From: Chloroflexi bacterium HGW-Chloroflexi-10 | GTDB lineage: Bacteria > Chloroflexota > Anaerolineae > Anaerolineales > Anaerolineaceae | Direction of reading: 5' to 3' | Length of the DNA: 64,000 bases | Assembly (NCBI GenBank): GCA_002840755.1 | Contig: PHBZ01000001.1 | Location: 327,527-391,526, forward strand | In this document: positions 42,466 through 51,234 of the stretch, piece by piece | How the letters are laid out: each line of letters begins with the position of its first letter | Numbering within the stretch: the first letter of the stretch is position 1 | Notes under the pieces: model-generated | What the model was told of the DNA's origin: nothing | The model's database searches: none | Seen by the model: the letters and a program-made list of their open reading frames with translations, nothing else | Position numbers and translations under genes: made by a program

Positions 42466-43059
42466 ATGGAACCAATTTTACGGGACATTCCGGATTCATT
42501 TGAAACAGAACGGTTAATAATCCGTGTACCACGCAAGGGAGAAGGGGCGGCGTTGCAGCAAGCCATTGCGGAGTCGTTGGAGCGTCTGAGGCCCTGGTTC
42601 CCCTGGGCACAGGAAGCCGGCACAGTGGAAGAACGTGAAACATTTATTCGCCAGAAAATTGCTCAATTCTTGTTGAAAGAAGACATTTTGCTGGGATTTT
42701 ACTCAAAAGAAGAAGGTGGAAAATTACTCGGTGGCAGCGGTCTGCATGTGCGTGATTGGAAGGTGCCTGCTTTCGAGATCGGTTATTGGATCCGCACCGG
42801 GTATGAAGGCAAAGGTTACGTCAGTGAATTGGTGGAAGGTGTGACCCGATTTGGCTTTGAGGTGGTGGGTGCCAATCGCATCCTGATTCGCTGCGATGTG
42901 CACAATATTCGTTCACAGGCGGTCGCCAGACGCTGTGGCTATGTCTATGAAGGTACATTCCGTAACTTTGAGCGTCGTCACCATAATGGGGAGTTGACCG
43001 ACATGATCTATTTTGCCATGACCCGTTCAGATTATGAGACGAAACAAAAGATAGTTTGA
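42466..43059 (+). CDS. GNAT acetyltransferase, RimJ/RimL type
   Basis: A 197-residue acetyltransferase. IPDSFETERLIIRVPRKGEGAALQQAI opens the domain, LRPWFPWAQEAG is a common RimL element, the CoA loop is in IRTGYEGKGYVSELVEGVTRFGF, and VGANRILIRCDVHNIRSQAVARRCGYVYEG is typical. I start at the ATG at 42466 directly after AAGGAGGAAG; the longer frame begins inside the MoaD-like gene. Substrate unknown. Confidence 0.9.
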   Translation: MEPILRDIPDSFETERLIIRVPRKGEGAALQQAIAESLERLRPWFPWAQEAGTVEERETFIRQKIAQFLLKEDILLGFYSKEEGGKLLGGSGLHVRDWKVPAFEIGYWIRTGYEGKGYVSELVEGVTRFGFEVVGANRILIRCDVHNIRSQAVARRCGYVYEGTFRNFERRHHNGELTDMIYFAMTRSDYETKQKIV

Positions 43060-43060
43060 T

Positions 43061-43092
43061 TTATTTTGGTCTGATACGCCCAAAATAATATT
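43061..43092 (+). terminator. AT-rich hairpin after the acetyltransferase gene
   Basis: Nine-base-pair stem TTATTTTGG/CCAAAATAA with a ten-base loop, one base after the stop codon. T run weak. Confidence 0.4.
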
Positions 43093-43140
43093 AAAGGGTT
43101 ATACTAATTTTATAAAGTAATTTTGCCGGCAGGGAGAAGT

Positions 43141-43866
43141 ATGAAAACGATTGGTATGATTGGCGGGATGAGTTGGGAATCTTCTGAGGAGTATTATCGA
43201 TACATCAATGAGGGGATTAAAGAAAAATTAGGAGGTTTTCATTCTGCTAAGTGTGTAATGGTATCAATTGATTTCAGTCCGATGGAAGCTGCGATGCGCA
43301 GCGGAGATTGGGATAGCATAACGGCTATTCTGGTGGATGCTGCCCAGCGCCTGGAGCGCAGTGGTGCGGATTTTATTCTCATTTGTACAAACACGATGCA
43401 TAAAATGGCGCCCCAGGTTCAGCAAGCGGTTAGTATTCCTATATTACATATTATTGATGCAACCGTGACGGCGGTCAAAGCAGCCGGTATGGATACAATC
43501 GGTTTGTTGGGCACCCGCTTCACGATGGAAGAACAATTTTACGCCGCTAGATTGGCGGAAGTTCATGGATTAAAGGTGCTCATTCCTGAAGCGGAAGAGC
43601 GCACCGAGGTACACCGGATCATATTTGATGAGTTATGCCTTGGGAGCATTTTGCCGCAATCACGGGCTGCATACCAGCAAATCATCCGCTCCTTACAGGC
43701 AAAAGGTGCCCAGGGGATTATATTGGGGTGTACTGAAATTGGTTTGCTTCTCCGGCCCGAGGATAGTGAATTACCGTTATTTGACACAACCAAATTACAC
43801 GCTAAAGCCGCGGTGGATTACGCCCTGGATTTGTTGGGTGATGAGGTAATGAAATCCGTCGGTTAA
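43141..43866 (+). CDS. aspartate/glutamate racemase family protein
   Basis: A 241-residue cofactor-independent racemase. It opens MKTIGMIGGMSWESSEEYYRYIN, and the two catalytic cysteines are visible in LICTNTMHKMA (Cys82) and LGCTEIGLLL (Cys197), the signatures of the YgeA/AspR group with broad specificity for amino-acid racemisation. The ATG at 43141 is preceded by AGGGAGAAG; an in-frame TTG 18 bases upstream overlaps it. Length is normal. The gene stands before a DinB-like gene on the same strand. Confidence 0.9.
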   Translation: MKTIGMIGGMSWESSEEYYRYINEGIKEKLGGFHSAKCVMVSIDFSPMEAAMRSGDWDSITAILVDAAQRLERSGADFILICTNTMHKMAPQVQQAVSIPILHIIDATVTAVKAAGMDTIGLLGTRFTMEEQFYAARLAEVHGLKVLIPEAEERTEVHRIIFDELCLGSILPQSRAAYQQIIRSLQAKGAQGIILGCTEIGLLLRPEDSELPLFDTTKLHAKAAVDYALDLLGDEVMKSVG

Positions 43867-43891
43867 AGGCGGATTGTGAAAGGTATGGAAG

Positions 43892-44752
43892 ATGGAAGAA
43901 CAGTTGCGCCAGTGGTTTTTGGATTGGATAAATACGGTGGTTTACCTGCCAGATGCAATATTGGAAAAAGAGTGGTACTGGCAAGGGTACGATGAAGGCT
44001 TACGCATGTCATTTCTCCGCGTTCAGGAAGAATTGCGTTCGCTGGATAGTGAGCTGGCGCTTTTACGCCGCCAAACCGGTAAAGGCTTTACATCAGCCCA
44101 AACCATTCTGAGTGGATACCACCAGGCTTATTGGGAATTACGCCTGATTTATGCAGCCGTGGATAACCAGTTAGCCGATCGGATACCTAAAGAAAAAGAA
44201 TGGTCGTTGCGCGATATTCTTTACCATTTGATTGAAACAGAATGGGCCTTTTATGGGCTGTTTCGTTATACTTTCCGTTATGCTGGTACCAAACCGGAAT
44301 GGCCGCAGGGAAAAGCGCCGGAAAGTTTTATGACTGAACATTTTGAAATTGAAGGTCAGTTCAGGGAATCGATCTTTACCGGAGATATCACCACTATGCT
44401 CGGTTTTTACGATCAGTTGCATCAGCGGGTGCTATTGGGATTAAAAGAATTCCCGGACGGTCGTTTGTCTGATCCGATATTTTTTTGGGAACCGCAGCCT
44501 ATGCCGGCCCGTTTTCGTCTGATCCGTTTTGAATCACATTTACACCAGCATACTATTCAGGCAGAGAAAACATTGGGGCAGCTCAAAGTCAACACAACAG
44601 AAATAAAGCACTTATTACGAAACTGCGCCCAAACTTTTGCGGAAGTGGAAGCGGGATTGGTGTTTTTTCCGGATGATGCGGGGGATCTTATTCGCAAACG
44701 TCTGGATTCTTTGCAGAAATTATCCGGAGCAGTGCGCCTGATTCTGCAATAA
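43892..44752 (+). CDS. DinB superfamily protein
   Basis: A 286-residue protein with a DinB/YfiT-like four-helix bundle in its central part (about 85-235). Typical pieces are RLIYAAVDNQL, KEWSLRDILYHLIETEWAFYGLF, and RFESHLHQHTIQAEKTLGQL; the histidines of the first and last of these would bind the metal. The fold is used by thiol transferases, but most members are uncharacterised. The N-terminal 80 residues, with EEQLRQWFLDWINTVVYLPDAIL, look like an extra helical segment. Moderately conserved; exact reaction unknown. Confidence 0.75.
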   Translation: MEEQLRQWFLDWINTVVYLPDAILEKEWYWQGYDEGLRMSFLRVQEELRSLDSELALLRRQTGKGFTSAQTILSGYHQAYWELRLIYAAVDNQLADRIPKEKEWSLRDILYHLIETEWAFYGLFRYTFRYAGTKPEWPQGKAPESFMTEHFEIEGQFRESIFTGDITTMLGFYDQLHQRVLLGLKEFPDGRLSDPIFFWEPQPMPARFRLIRFESHLHQHTIQAEKTLGQLKVNTTEIKHLLRNCAQTFAEVEAGLVFFPDDAGDLIRKRLDSLQKLSGAVRLILQ

Positions 44753-44768
44753 TTTCTAAAATTGCTTA

Positions 44769-44818
44769 TTGACGTGGGTTTTCATTTTGTCTATAATTAG
44801 TTTGTTGCGAATACAAAC
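44769..44818 (+). promoter_or_regulatory. xylAB promoter with XylR-type operator
   Basis: TTGACG (44769-44774) and TATAAT (44792-44797) are 17 bases apart. Right after the -10, TTAGTTTGTT and a dyad GTTTGT-N7-ACAAAC (44800-44818) cover the start point. Half-sites of this sequence are used by ROK-family XylR repressors in Firmicutes, so xylose-responsive repression is likely. No xylR is in the window. Confidence 0.75.
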
Positions 44819-44933
44819 AAAATGCCTGACGTTATCCATCCGGAAAATTATTCATTAAAACCGTTGAATAATATCCCAGGCGTTTTGATTGATTTGTGCT
44901 TCAAAACAAATCCCATTTAGGAGTGAAAATAAC

Positions 44934-46103
44934 ATGAGTGACCGTTTCTCCCCCACGCCGGAACAAAAATTTACCTTTGGTCTATGGACATTGGGTAACA
45001 AAGGCAGTGATCCGTTCGGAAGTGCAACCCGTCCGGGTTTATCACCCGTGGAAATTGGCCGGATGATTGCGGATGTAGGCGCCTATGGCGTCAATTTTCA
45101 TGATAATGATCTGGTGCCGATTGATGCCACCCCGGCTGAACGCGACCAGATTGTGCGTGACTTCAAAAAAATGCTGGAAGAAACCGGCCTGAAAGTCCCT
45201 ATGGCCACAACCAATCTGTTTTATGATCCGGTATTCAAAGATGGTGCTTTTACAGCTAATGACCCCCGGGTTCGTGCTTATGCTATTCAAAAAACGTTGA
45301 AGGCTATCGATCTGGGAGCCGAATTTGGTGCTGGCGTGTACGTCTTCTGGGGTGGGCGTGAGGGTTTGGAAACGGATGCTGCAAAAAATCCTGCAGTCGC
45401 TACGCAGCGTTTCCGCGAAGCCATGAACTTCTTTTGCGAATATGTGATCGATAATGGCTATGGGATGAAGCTCGCTTTGGAACCCAAACCCAATGAACCA
45501 CGCGGGGATATGTTCCTGGCTACCGTTGGACATGCGTTGGGCTTCATCGAGACTCTGGATCATCCGGAGATGGTTGGGGTTAACCCGGAAGTAGCCCACG
45601 AGCAAATGGCCGGGCTTAATTTCTTGCATGGCGTTGCTCAGGCTTGGGAACGCGGCAAACTTTTCCACATTGATTTGAATGATCAATATTTTGGCCGTTA
45701 CGACCAGGACTTCCGTTTTGGTATGGCTGATATCAAACGTGCCTTTATGCTGGTTAAATTCCTCGAAGACGTAAACTACGAGGGCAGCCGCCATTTTGAT
45801 GCGCATGCTTTCCGCACAGAGGATTACGAAGGCGTGAAAGATTTTGCGCGGGGTTGTATGCGTACCTATATGATCCTAAAAGAAAAAGCGGAACAATGGA
45901 ACAAAGACTCTGAAATTCAGGCGATTATTGCCGATCTGAACTCGGATCAGGATGGCGCCAATGCGCTCTTGGGCGCTTACAGCCCGGAGGCCGCACAGAA
46001 ATTGAAGGCGGCAGCGCTGGATCGCTCTGTTATTGCCAAACGCGGCATGCGCTATGAGCGTCTCGATCAATTAACCATGGAAATAATCCTGGGTGTGCGC
46101 TAA
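44934..46103 (+). CDS. xylA: xylose isomerase (class I)
   Basis: A 389-residue metal-dependent isomerase converting D-xylose to D-xylulose. It is of the short actinobacterial class: [23 protein letters not shown] opens the protein, then [74 protein letters not shown] and [20 protein letters not shown] carry the substrate and metal ligands. I start at the ATG at 44934 with GGAG eleven bases upstream; the upstream frame of 15 codons has no family match. It forms an operon with xylB. Confidence 0.96.
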   Translation: MSDRFSPTPEQKFTFGLWTLGNKGSDPFGSATRPGLSPVEIGRMIADVGAYGVNFHDNDLVPIDATPAERDQIVRDFKKMLEETGLKVPMATTNLFYDPVFKDGAFTANDPRVRAYAIQKTLKAIDLGAEFGAGVYVFWGGREGLETDAAKNPAVATQRFREAMNFFCEYVIDNGYGMKLALEPKPNEPRGDMFLATVGHALGFIETLDHPEMVGVNPEVAHEQMAGLNFLHGVAQAWERGKLFHIDLNDQYFGRYDQDFRFGMADIKRAFMLVKFLEDVNYEGSRHFDAHAFRTEDYEGVKDFARGCMRTYMILKEKAEQWNKDSEIQAIIADLNSDQDGANALLGAYSPEAAQKLKAAALDRSVIAKRGMRYERLDQLTMEIILGVR

Positions 46104-46126
46104 ACCCGGAAAGAGAAGGGTAGCGC

Positions 46127-47629
46127 ATGTCTGATCAAAAATATTTATTAGGAATTGATATCTCCACCACCGGTGCCAAGGCCTTGCTGATCAATTCACA
46201 AGGCGAGGTGCTGGCAACTGCCACCACGGCGTTGCATTTATCCATGCCGCAGCCCTTATGGTCCGAGCAGGACCCTCAGGAATGGTGGCAGGGTGTATGC
46301 GAAAGCGTAAAAGCTGCTCTGACCCAAACTAACTTGAATAGCGCTGATATCTGCGCGGTGGGTCTCACCGGACAAATGCACGGCCTGGTCATGCTGGATG
46401 AGAATGGTACTGTATTACGCCCCGCCATTTTATGGAACGATCAGCGTACATCCGCCCAATGCGATCAGATTCGCCGCTTGGTGGGCAAAGAACGCTTGAT
46501 CGCCATTACCGGTAATGACGCACTGACAGGTTTTACGGCCCCCAAGATCTTGTGGGTGAAAGAAAATGAACCGGATGTTTTTCAAAAATGCAGGCACATT
46601 TTACTGCCAAAGGATTACATTCGTTTTCGCCTGACCGGTGAATATGCCATGGACCGCGCTGGTGGTTCAGGTACGATTTTGTTTGATTTGGAAAAACGCG
46701 ATTGGTCGGATGAAATTTTGCATACGCTGGAAATCCCGCGTGAGTGGATGCCGCCAACCTTTGAAGGTACCCGGATTACCGGAAGCATAGGGTTGCAAGG
46801 CGCTGCTGATACCGGATTGAACGCTGGGACACCGGTAGCCGGCGGGGGCGGAGACCAGGCAGCCCAGGCCACCGGTGTAGGCGCGGTGCGCCCCGGTGTG
46901 GCTGCTGTAACCCTGGGCACATCCGGGGTGGTCTTTGCCACGACCCCGGCAGCTCTGGTGGAGCCGCAGGGACGTCTGCATGCCTTTTGTCACAGTATCC
47001 CCGGCCGCTGGCATTTGATGGGTGTCATGCTTTCGGCGGCTGGCAGTTTGCAGTGGTACCGCGATACCTTCGCACCCGATGTTAGCTTTGCAGACCTGGT
47101 GGCCGAAGCTGATTTCATCCAGCCCGGAAGCAATGGGTTATTGTTTCTGCCATATCTGACCGGTGAGCGCACGCCGCACCCCGACCCATTGGCGCGTGGC
47201 GCGTGGGTGGGACTAACCGCTTTGCATACGCGCGCTCATCTCACCCGTGCTGTGTTGGAGGGTGTGGCTTTTGGATTGCGTGATTGTTTTGAACTCCTGC
47301 GTTCTGCCGGTTTGGAAACAATTACGGAAGTGCGCATATCCGGTGGTGGTGCGCGCAGCCGGCTCTGGCAGCAGATCATTGCCGATGTCCTGAATGTAGA
47401 GCTGAAAACCGTCAACACCACCGAAGGCGCTGCCTTTGGCGCGGCTTTGTTGGCCGGAGTGGCTGTGGATGTCTGGCCGGATGTGGATCAGGCTTGCTCC
47501 GAGACGTTGACCATTACCGGCGCGGTTCAGCCGCTTGCGGAAAATCAACAGCTTTACCAGCATTATTATGAGATTTACAAAACCTTATACCCTGCATTAA
47601 AGTCAATCAATCAACTTCTGAGTGCATAA
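46127..47629 (+). CDS. xylB: xylulokinase
   Basis: A 500-residue FGGY-family kinase phosphorylating D-xylulose to xylulose 5-phosphate. YLLGIDISTTGAKALLINSQGEVL is the N-terminal phosphate loop, VGLTGQMHGLVMLD the substrate region with the QMHG motif specific to xylulokinases, GGGGDQAAQATGVG holds the catalytic aspartate, and VRISGGGARSRLWQQIIADVLN with EGAAFGAALLA closes the C-terminal domain. It starts 23 bases after xylA. Confidence 0.96.
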   Translation: MSDQKYLLGIDISTTGAKALLINSQGEVLATATTALHLSMPQPLWSEQDPQEWWQGVCESVKAALTQTNLNSADICAVGLTGQMHGLVMLDENGTVLRPAILWNDQRTSAQCDQIRRLVGKERLIAITGNDALTGFTAPKILWVKENEPDVFQKCRHILLPKDYIRFRLTGEYAMDRAGGSGTILFDLEKRDWSDEILHTLEIPREWMPPTFEGTRITGSIGLQGAADTGLNAGTPVAGGGGDQAAQATGVGAVRPGVAAVTLGTSGVVFATTPAALVEPQGRLHAFCHSIPGRWHLMGVMLSAAGSLQWYRDTFAPDVSFADLVAEADFIQPGSNGLLFLPYLTGERTPHPDPLARGAWVGLTALHTRAHLTRAVLEGVAFGLRDCFELLRSAGLETITEVRISGGGARSRLWQQIIADVLNVELKTVNTTEGAAFGAALLAGVAVDVWPDVDQACSETLTITGAVQPLAENQQLYQHYYEIYKTLYPALKSINQLLSA

Positions 47630-47657
47630 AAGGGCTGGCACTTGGACTCTCCTCGAT

Positions 47658-47689
47658 GTGGGCTGTCACGATCATTCGTGGCAGCCCAC
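47658..47689 (+). terminator. xylAB terminator
   Basis: A 14-base-pair stem GTGGGCTGTCACGA/TCGTGGCAGCCCAC with one G-U pair and a TCAT loop, followed by TCTATTTAT. Confidence 0.8.
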
Positions 47690-47721
47690 TCTATTTATGG
47701 CAAGCATGCTACAATTTCGCT

Positions 47722-48435
47722 ATGAAGATGAAGACGCGCATCTGGGTAGTTTTGCTGGTTATCCTGTTGATCATTTCAGGGGTAATATTGTGGTTCTCCC
47801 CTATGGGCGTTCTGTTACGGGACCGCGAATTACTGCTGGTATGGATGCAGTCTTACGGGCGTTGGGCTCCGTTGGTGATCATTGGTCTGCATATCCTGCA
47901 AGTACTCAGCGCCCCCATTCCCGGTACCGCGTTGGATGCTGTCAACGGCCTGCTCTACGGCCCGTGGCTGGGTACACTCTACAGTATGATCGGCCTGACC
48001 AGCGGCTCATGGCTGGCGATGCTCCTGGCGCGTCGCTTTGGTCGCCCGTTGGTGCAGCGTTATGTAGAAAACCACCATATTGAGCGTCTGGATGGCTTGA
48101 TTCAACGCTATGGGAAGCTGTTTATTTTTTTGGTCTTTCTGATCCCATTTTTGCCGGATGATGCGTTATGTTTCCTGGCTGGGTTAACCCCTTTCCCGAT
48201 TGCGCATTTATTGCTATTGGTTATTTTCGGGCGTCTGCCGGGAGTATTTATGGCCAATTGGTTGGGCTCCAATTCAGGTGGAATAAGCGGATGGCAGTGG
48301 TTTGCGGTGGGTGTTATTTTTGTGGTTCTTATCTTGCTTTTCTGGAGATATCGCAAAGCTTTGCCAGAAATTCTCCTGCGTTGGGTGGAAAGTGTGGCGC
48401 ATTGGTTACAAAAAGTGCGCCGGAAAAATGAGTAG
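47722..48435 (+). CDS. TVP38/TMEM64 family membrane protein
   Basis: A 237-residue inner-membrane protein of the DedA-related VTT group. After a first helix (WVVLLVILLIISGVILW), the family core shows APIPGTALDAVNGLLYGPWLGTLYSMIGLTSGSWLAMLLARRFG and FLIPFLPDDALCFLAGLTPFPIAHLLLLVIFGRLPGVFMANWLG. Relatives are lipid scramblases or flippases; the substrate here is unknown. The start is the ATG at 47722, just after the xylAB terminator. It converges with the J-like gene with one base between the two stops. Confidence 0.88.
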   Translation: MKMKTRIWVVLLVILLIISGVILWFSPMGVLLRDRELLLVWMQSYGRWAPLVIIGLHILQVLSAPIPGTALDAVNGLLYGPWLGTLYSMIGLTSGSWLAMLLARRFGRPLVQRYVENHHIERLDGLIQRYGKLFIFLVFLIPFLPDDALCFLAGLTPFPIAHLLLLVIFGRLPGVFMANWLGSNSGGISGWQWFAVGVIFVVLILLFWRYRKALPEILLRWVESVAHWLQKVRRKNE

Positions 48436-48436
48436 C

Positions 48437-49276
48437 TTATCCTTCAGAAATTTCGTATAAGCGAAAATTACGAAAACGTACTGCAGCAGTGCTTGTTTCA
48501 AAGTTAGCAGCTCCGATCAGGCCCACATTTCCTTGTACCAGGCGTTTATCATTGAATTTTGCCACAATAACCCCATTAATGCTTAACTGTATATTCGCTC
48601 CGATCATTTCGACCATCAGGTTGTTGGTTTGGCCGTCAATGGATATATAAGCAGAGGGTATGTAGTTTATCAGCGGAGTGTATTGATTTTCCAGTTTGAT
48701 AAACAGAGAATAGGAACCGTTTTTGGTAATTCCAAAGCGGTAATAGGTGTACCAATCTTCTATTTTGCTTTGTCGGAACAGGAGAGCGCATTCACTTCCA
48801 TTTGCGTTGTCTTCGACAAACTCACAATCGACCACTGCGCGGAAATCGGTTACCGGAATATCCGGGTAAACAAATTTCTCCCAACGGGGTTTGGTAATAT
48901 GGATATGGTAATAGCCGTCTGCAATGCGGGTTGTGTAGGTCTCATCGGAAGATTCTTCCCAGTACGCTGAGGAAACTGAGAAATCACTTTCATGCACCAG
49001 GGTTTCATTGCCGCTCTGGAAGTCGATTTCATCTGCTTCTATGTTGCTGGAGCGCGCCTGGTCTGCTTGCAGCTGCTGGTCGTATGCGGCTCTTTTCTTG
49101 GGGTTTCGCAGCGTGTTATATGCCAGGTTGATCTGTTGAAGGCGTGCCAATAACTCTGGCGTTGCTCCACTCTCCGGGTAGAGCGCCTGGATTAGGTTCT
49201 GGTATGCAGCCGTCACAGCTTCCGGTTCTGCATCTGGAGAGATACCCAAAATCTGATAATAAGTAGGCTGGTTCAT
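48437..49276 (-). CDS. J-domain-like protein lacking HPD, fused to a LamG/DUF1080-like domain
   Basis: A 279-residue protein. The first 70 residues match a J domain (PTYYQILGISPDAEPEAVTAAYQNLIQALYP, then LQQINLAYNTLRNPKKRAAYDQQL), but the HPD tripeptide needed to stimulate DnaK reads YPE (33-35). After an acidic linker a concanavalin-like sandwich (about 100-275: FRAVVDCEFVED, SECALLFRQS, VEMIGANIQLSINGVIVAKFND, GNVGLIGAANFE) resembles the outer domain of the XRE protein at 14662. No signal peptide or membrane helix is seen, so the sandwich would be cytoplasmic. Function unknown; a DnaK cochaperone is unlikely. Confidence 0.78.
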   Translation of the reverse strand: MNQPTYYQILGISPDAEPEAVTAAYQNLIQALYPESGATPELLARLQQINLAYNTLRNPKKRAAYDQQLQADQARSSNIEADEIDFQSGNETLVHESDFSVSSAYWEESSDETYTTRIADGYYHIHITKPRWEKFVYPDIPVTDFRAVVDCEFVEDNANGSECALLFRQSKIEDWYTYYRFGITKNGSYSLFIKLENQYTPLINYIPSAYISIDGQTNNLMVEMIGANIQLSINGVIVAKFNDKRLVQGNVGLIGAANFETSTAAVRFRNFRLYEISEG

Positions 49277-49290
49277 TAAAGGAAGTTGCT

Positions 49291-49737
49291 TCAGGCGAAG
49301 ATATCTAAAAATATGCCGGTTTTGGTAACGTTACCCCATTTTCCATCCGACTCTTCATAGCGTAACCGGGTAATTTCGGCCTGGGAGAAGGTTTTACGGC
49401 TGGTATTATTGGTGGTTATCCGGAAATCCTCGGTAGCCGGCTCTATGGCGGCCCGCGTAGTGCTGTAACGCTGTGCCTGGTGATGCGTGCGTATTTGGCG
49501 ATCTTTCAATTTTAGATAATTGAGCTGGCGGGTCTCTTCTTCATCGAATTGCCGGACGCCCAATGGCAGGCGCGCCTGTTCTTTTCCCCGGGCTGAAATT
49601 TCGATACTGTCACGTGCGGAAGAAACCCGGCGTGTAGGCTGCTGGTCGGGCTGCTGCAGCGCAAGGTTGCGGACAACCTCCTGAATTCGGTTGCTGCTGC
49701 CGTTTGTATAAGTGACAGGTTGGATCAGCTCAATCAT
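49291..49737 (-). CDS. uncharacterised protein, possible SprA-like remnant
   Basis: A 148-residue charged protein upstream of the J-like gene (14 bases apart). The middle segment LKLKDRQIRTHHQAQRYST recalls the LKxRDxxVRxHExAH segment of SprA-related metalloprotease-like proteins, but the HExAH glutamate and last histidine are not kept and the catalytic domain is missing. The N-terminus carries PVTYTNGSSNRIQEVV and many Gln/Arg residues and is probably disordered. The C-terminal third has YEESDGKWGNVTKTGIFLDIFA. Family assignment is tentative. Confidence 0.6.
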   Translation of the reverse strand: MIELIQPVTYTNGSSNRIQEVVRNLALQQPDQQPTRRVSSARDSIEISARGKEQARLPLGVRQFDEEETRQLNYLKLKDRQIRTHHQAQRYSTTRAAIEPATEDFRITTNNTSRKTFSQAEITRLRYEESDGKWGNVTKTGIFLDIFA

Positions 49738-49938
49738 TATCTACCTTTGATAAGAGTATCGGACAGTCTATTGAATACTGTAGCATATTTCGGGCCATTA
49801 TTTGTTAACAAATATGATGAGTAGAAAATAGGGGAAGCCAAACATGCGTTTATCGATATCAGTTATATCGAATTGGGGCTTGGCCTCAAGGGACCGTGTG
49901 AGTTATTTTACCATTCTTTATTCGCTTATCGATTATAT

Positions 49939-49967
49939 TTGACAAAAAAACAGCGTTCCATTACACT
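49939..49967 (+). promoter_or_regulatory. promoter of the zinc-ribbon protein gene
   Basis: TTGACA (49939-49944) and TACACT (49962-49967) are separated by 17 bases, about 48 bases upstream of the ATG. Confidence 0.75.
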
Positions 49968-50014
49968 TTATTGTATCAATTCCAAACTTTTTACAAACAA
50001 TACTAGGAGAGCTT

Positions 50015-50764
50015 ATGGCTAACTTTTCGCGTATGCCACGTTATGATGTTCGCAATGACGGTGCTGGCCCTTATGCAGTATTTTATTGTGATTCTTGCAA
50101 CCGTGAGTTTCGCAGCCAGCCGGATGTGCTGGGTACGGCGGCACAGGATATTGGCAAACAGGCAGTCAGTGGCTTGTTACGCAAAGTACCTTTGTTTGGC
50201 AGCGCTGTGGCCAACAGTGTCACCGGTGAGGATCCGCGTTATAGCTATAAATTGACCCCGACTCAGTTGGATAACGCCTGGAAGCAAACCCAGATTCATT
50301 TCCGCGAATGCCCGACCTGCAGCAGAGTGGTATGTCTTTCCGATTTTGATGCGCAAAGCGGATTTTGCAACGACGATAGCCCGCGAACAAATGAGATAAC
50401 CGAAGCCCGCGGCGAGCAAGCCGGAGCAGCCTTAAAAGGATTTGCCAGTGCTTTTGGTTTGGGTGATGTGGTCAAGAAGGTTAGCCAGGCGGCCGAGACA
50501 GCCCAGAACGCTGCGGCTCAGGCGGCTAAATGCCCCAGTTGTGGCATGTTGGCTGCCCCCGGCACCAAGTTCTGCCCGGATTGCGGCACCGCTATGCTGC
50601 AGCCAGCCGTGACCAAATGCCCGAAGTGCGCCGCAGAAACGCATGGAGCCAAATTCTGCCCGGAATGCGGCAATAAAATGGAAGTCAAGCCTGCTAACTG
50701 CCCCGCCTGTGGTGCGGATGTAAAAGGCGCTAAATTCTGTCCTGATTGCGGCGCGAAGCAGTAG
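50015..50764 (+). CDS. multi-zinc-ribbon protein
   Basis: A 249-residue cytoplasmic protein. An N-terminal half holds one split zinc site (CDSCNREF and CPTCSRVVCLSDF, about residues 24-110) around a glycine-rich segment. The C-terminal 80 residues are three tandem zinc ribbons, each CPxC then KFCPxCG: KCPSCGMLAAPGTKFCPDCG, KCPKCAAETHGAKFCPECG, NCPACGADVKGAKFCPDCG. Such ribbons mediate protein or nucleic-acid contacts; the role here is unknown. AGGAGAGC precedes the ATG, and a strong promoter and terminator frame it as a single-gene unit. Confidence 0.85.
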   Translation: MANFSRMPRYDVRNDGAGPYAVFYCDSCNREFRSQPDVLGTAAQDIGKQAVSGLLRKVPLFGSAVANSVTGEDPRYSYKLTPTQLDNAWKQTQIHFRECPTCSRVVCLSDFDAQSGFCNDDSPRTNEITEARGEQAGAALKGFASAFGLGDVVKKVSQAAETAQNAAAQAAKCPSCGMLAAPGTKFCPDCGTAMLQPAVTKCPKCAAETHGAKFCPECGNKMEVKPANCPACGADVKGAKFCPDCGAKQ

Positions 50765-50779
50765 TTAAAAAAGAAGGTA

Positions 50780-50817
50780 ACAGGGCCGTCTGCTATTTAC
50801 AGACGGCCCTGTTTTTT
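50780..50817. terminator. intrinsic terminator
   Basis: A 13-base-pair stem ACAGGGCCGTCTG/CAGACGGCCCTGT with a seven-base loop and a T run, after the zinc-ribbon gene; it also lies at the end of the convergent unit ending at 50816. Confidence 0.92.
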
Positions 50818-51232
50818 ACTCCCGGTCGGCGTCCGAGGGGTAGGGGTCATTCTCGTAGCGGTAATCCAGGAAGGGCACATCTTTGCGCAGATCTTCCAGT
50901 TCTTTGGCGGCCTGGGCGCTGGTCTCCGGGTAGGCGGCCAGGTGGGAAATTTCCACCAGCGCATCCAGCAGACGGATACAATCAGCCAGCAGAACGCGTT
51001 CATGGGAGCGGATTTCTGCGCTGCCTTTACGCAGCAGGGGGTGTTTCTGCATCGCGCGCACCAGGTTTTTGTCTGCCGGCAGGTAGGCGCTGGAGATCAG
51101 CGCCTTAATATGGTTCATTAAATGGTCAACCGCCAGTGCGAGCGATCCGTCGTAGACTTCCACGGATTCGTGCACCTGAAAGATGCGCACTTCACCATGT
51201 TCGCTGTCATGAAAGTGTGAGGCGATCGGCAT
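50816..51232 (-). CDS. uncharacterised protein cotranscribed with the topoisomerase genes
   Basis: A 138-residue, mostly helical protein I do not recognise. It starts MPIASHFHDSEHGEVRIFQVHESVEVYDGSLALAVDHLMNHIKALI and contains MQKHPLLRKGSAEIRSHERVLLADCIRLLDALVEISHL, with several histidines (His6, His8, His12 and His21 among others) that might bind metal. The start codon lies three bases after the stop of the gyrA-type gene, so translation is probably coupled. A high local GC content matches its neighbours. It looks conserved in reading frame and codon use and is not a shadow frame. Confidence 0.7.
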   Translation of the reverse strand: MPIASHFHDSEHGEVRIFQVHESVEVYDGSLALAVDHLMNHIKALISSAYLPADKNLVRAMQKHPLLRKGSAEIRSHERVLLADCIRLLDALVEISHLAAYPETSAQAAKELEDLRKDVPFLDYRYENDPYPSDADRE

Positions 51233-51234
51233 GA

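Noticed and set aside
45042..45806. 254-codon minus-strand frame inside xylA
   Set aside because: XylA is unmistakable on the plus strand and the antisense product resembles nothing.
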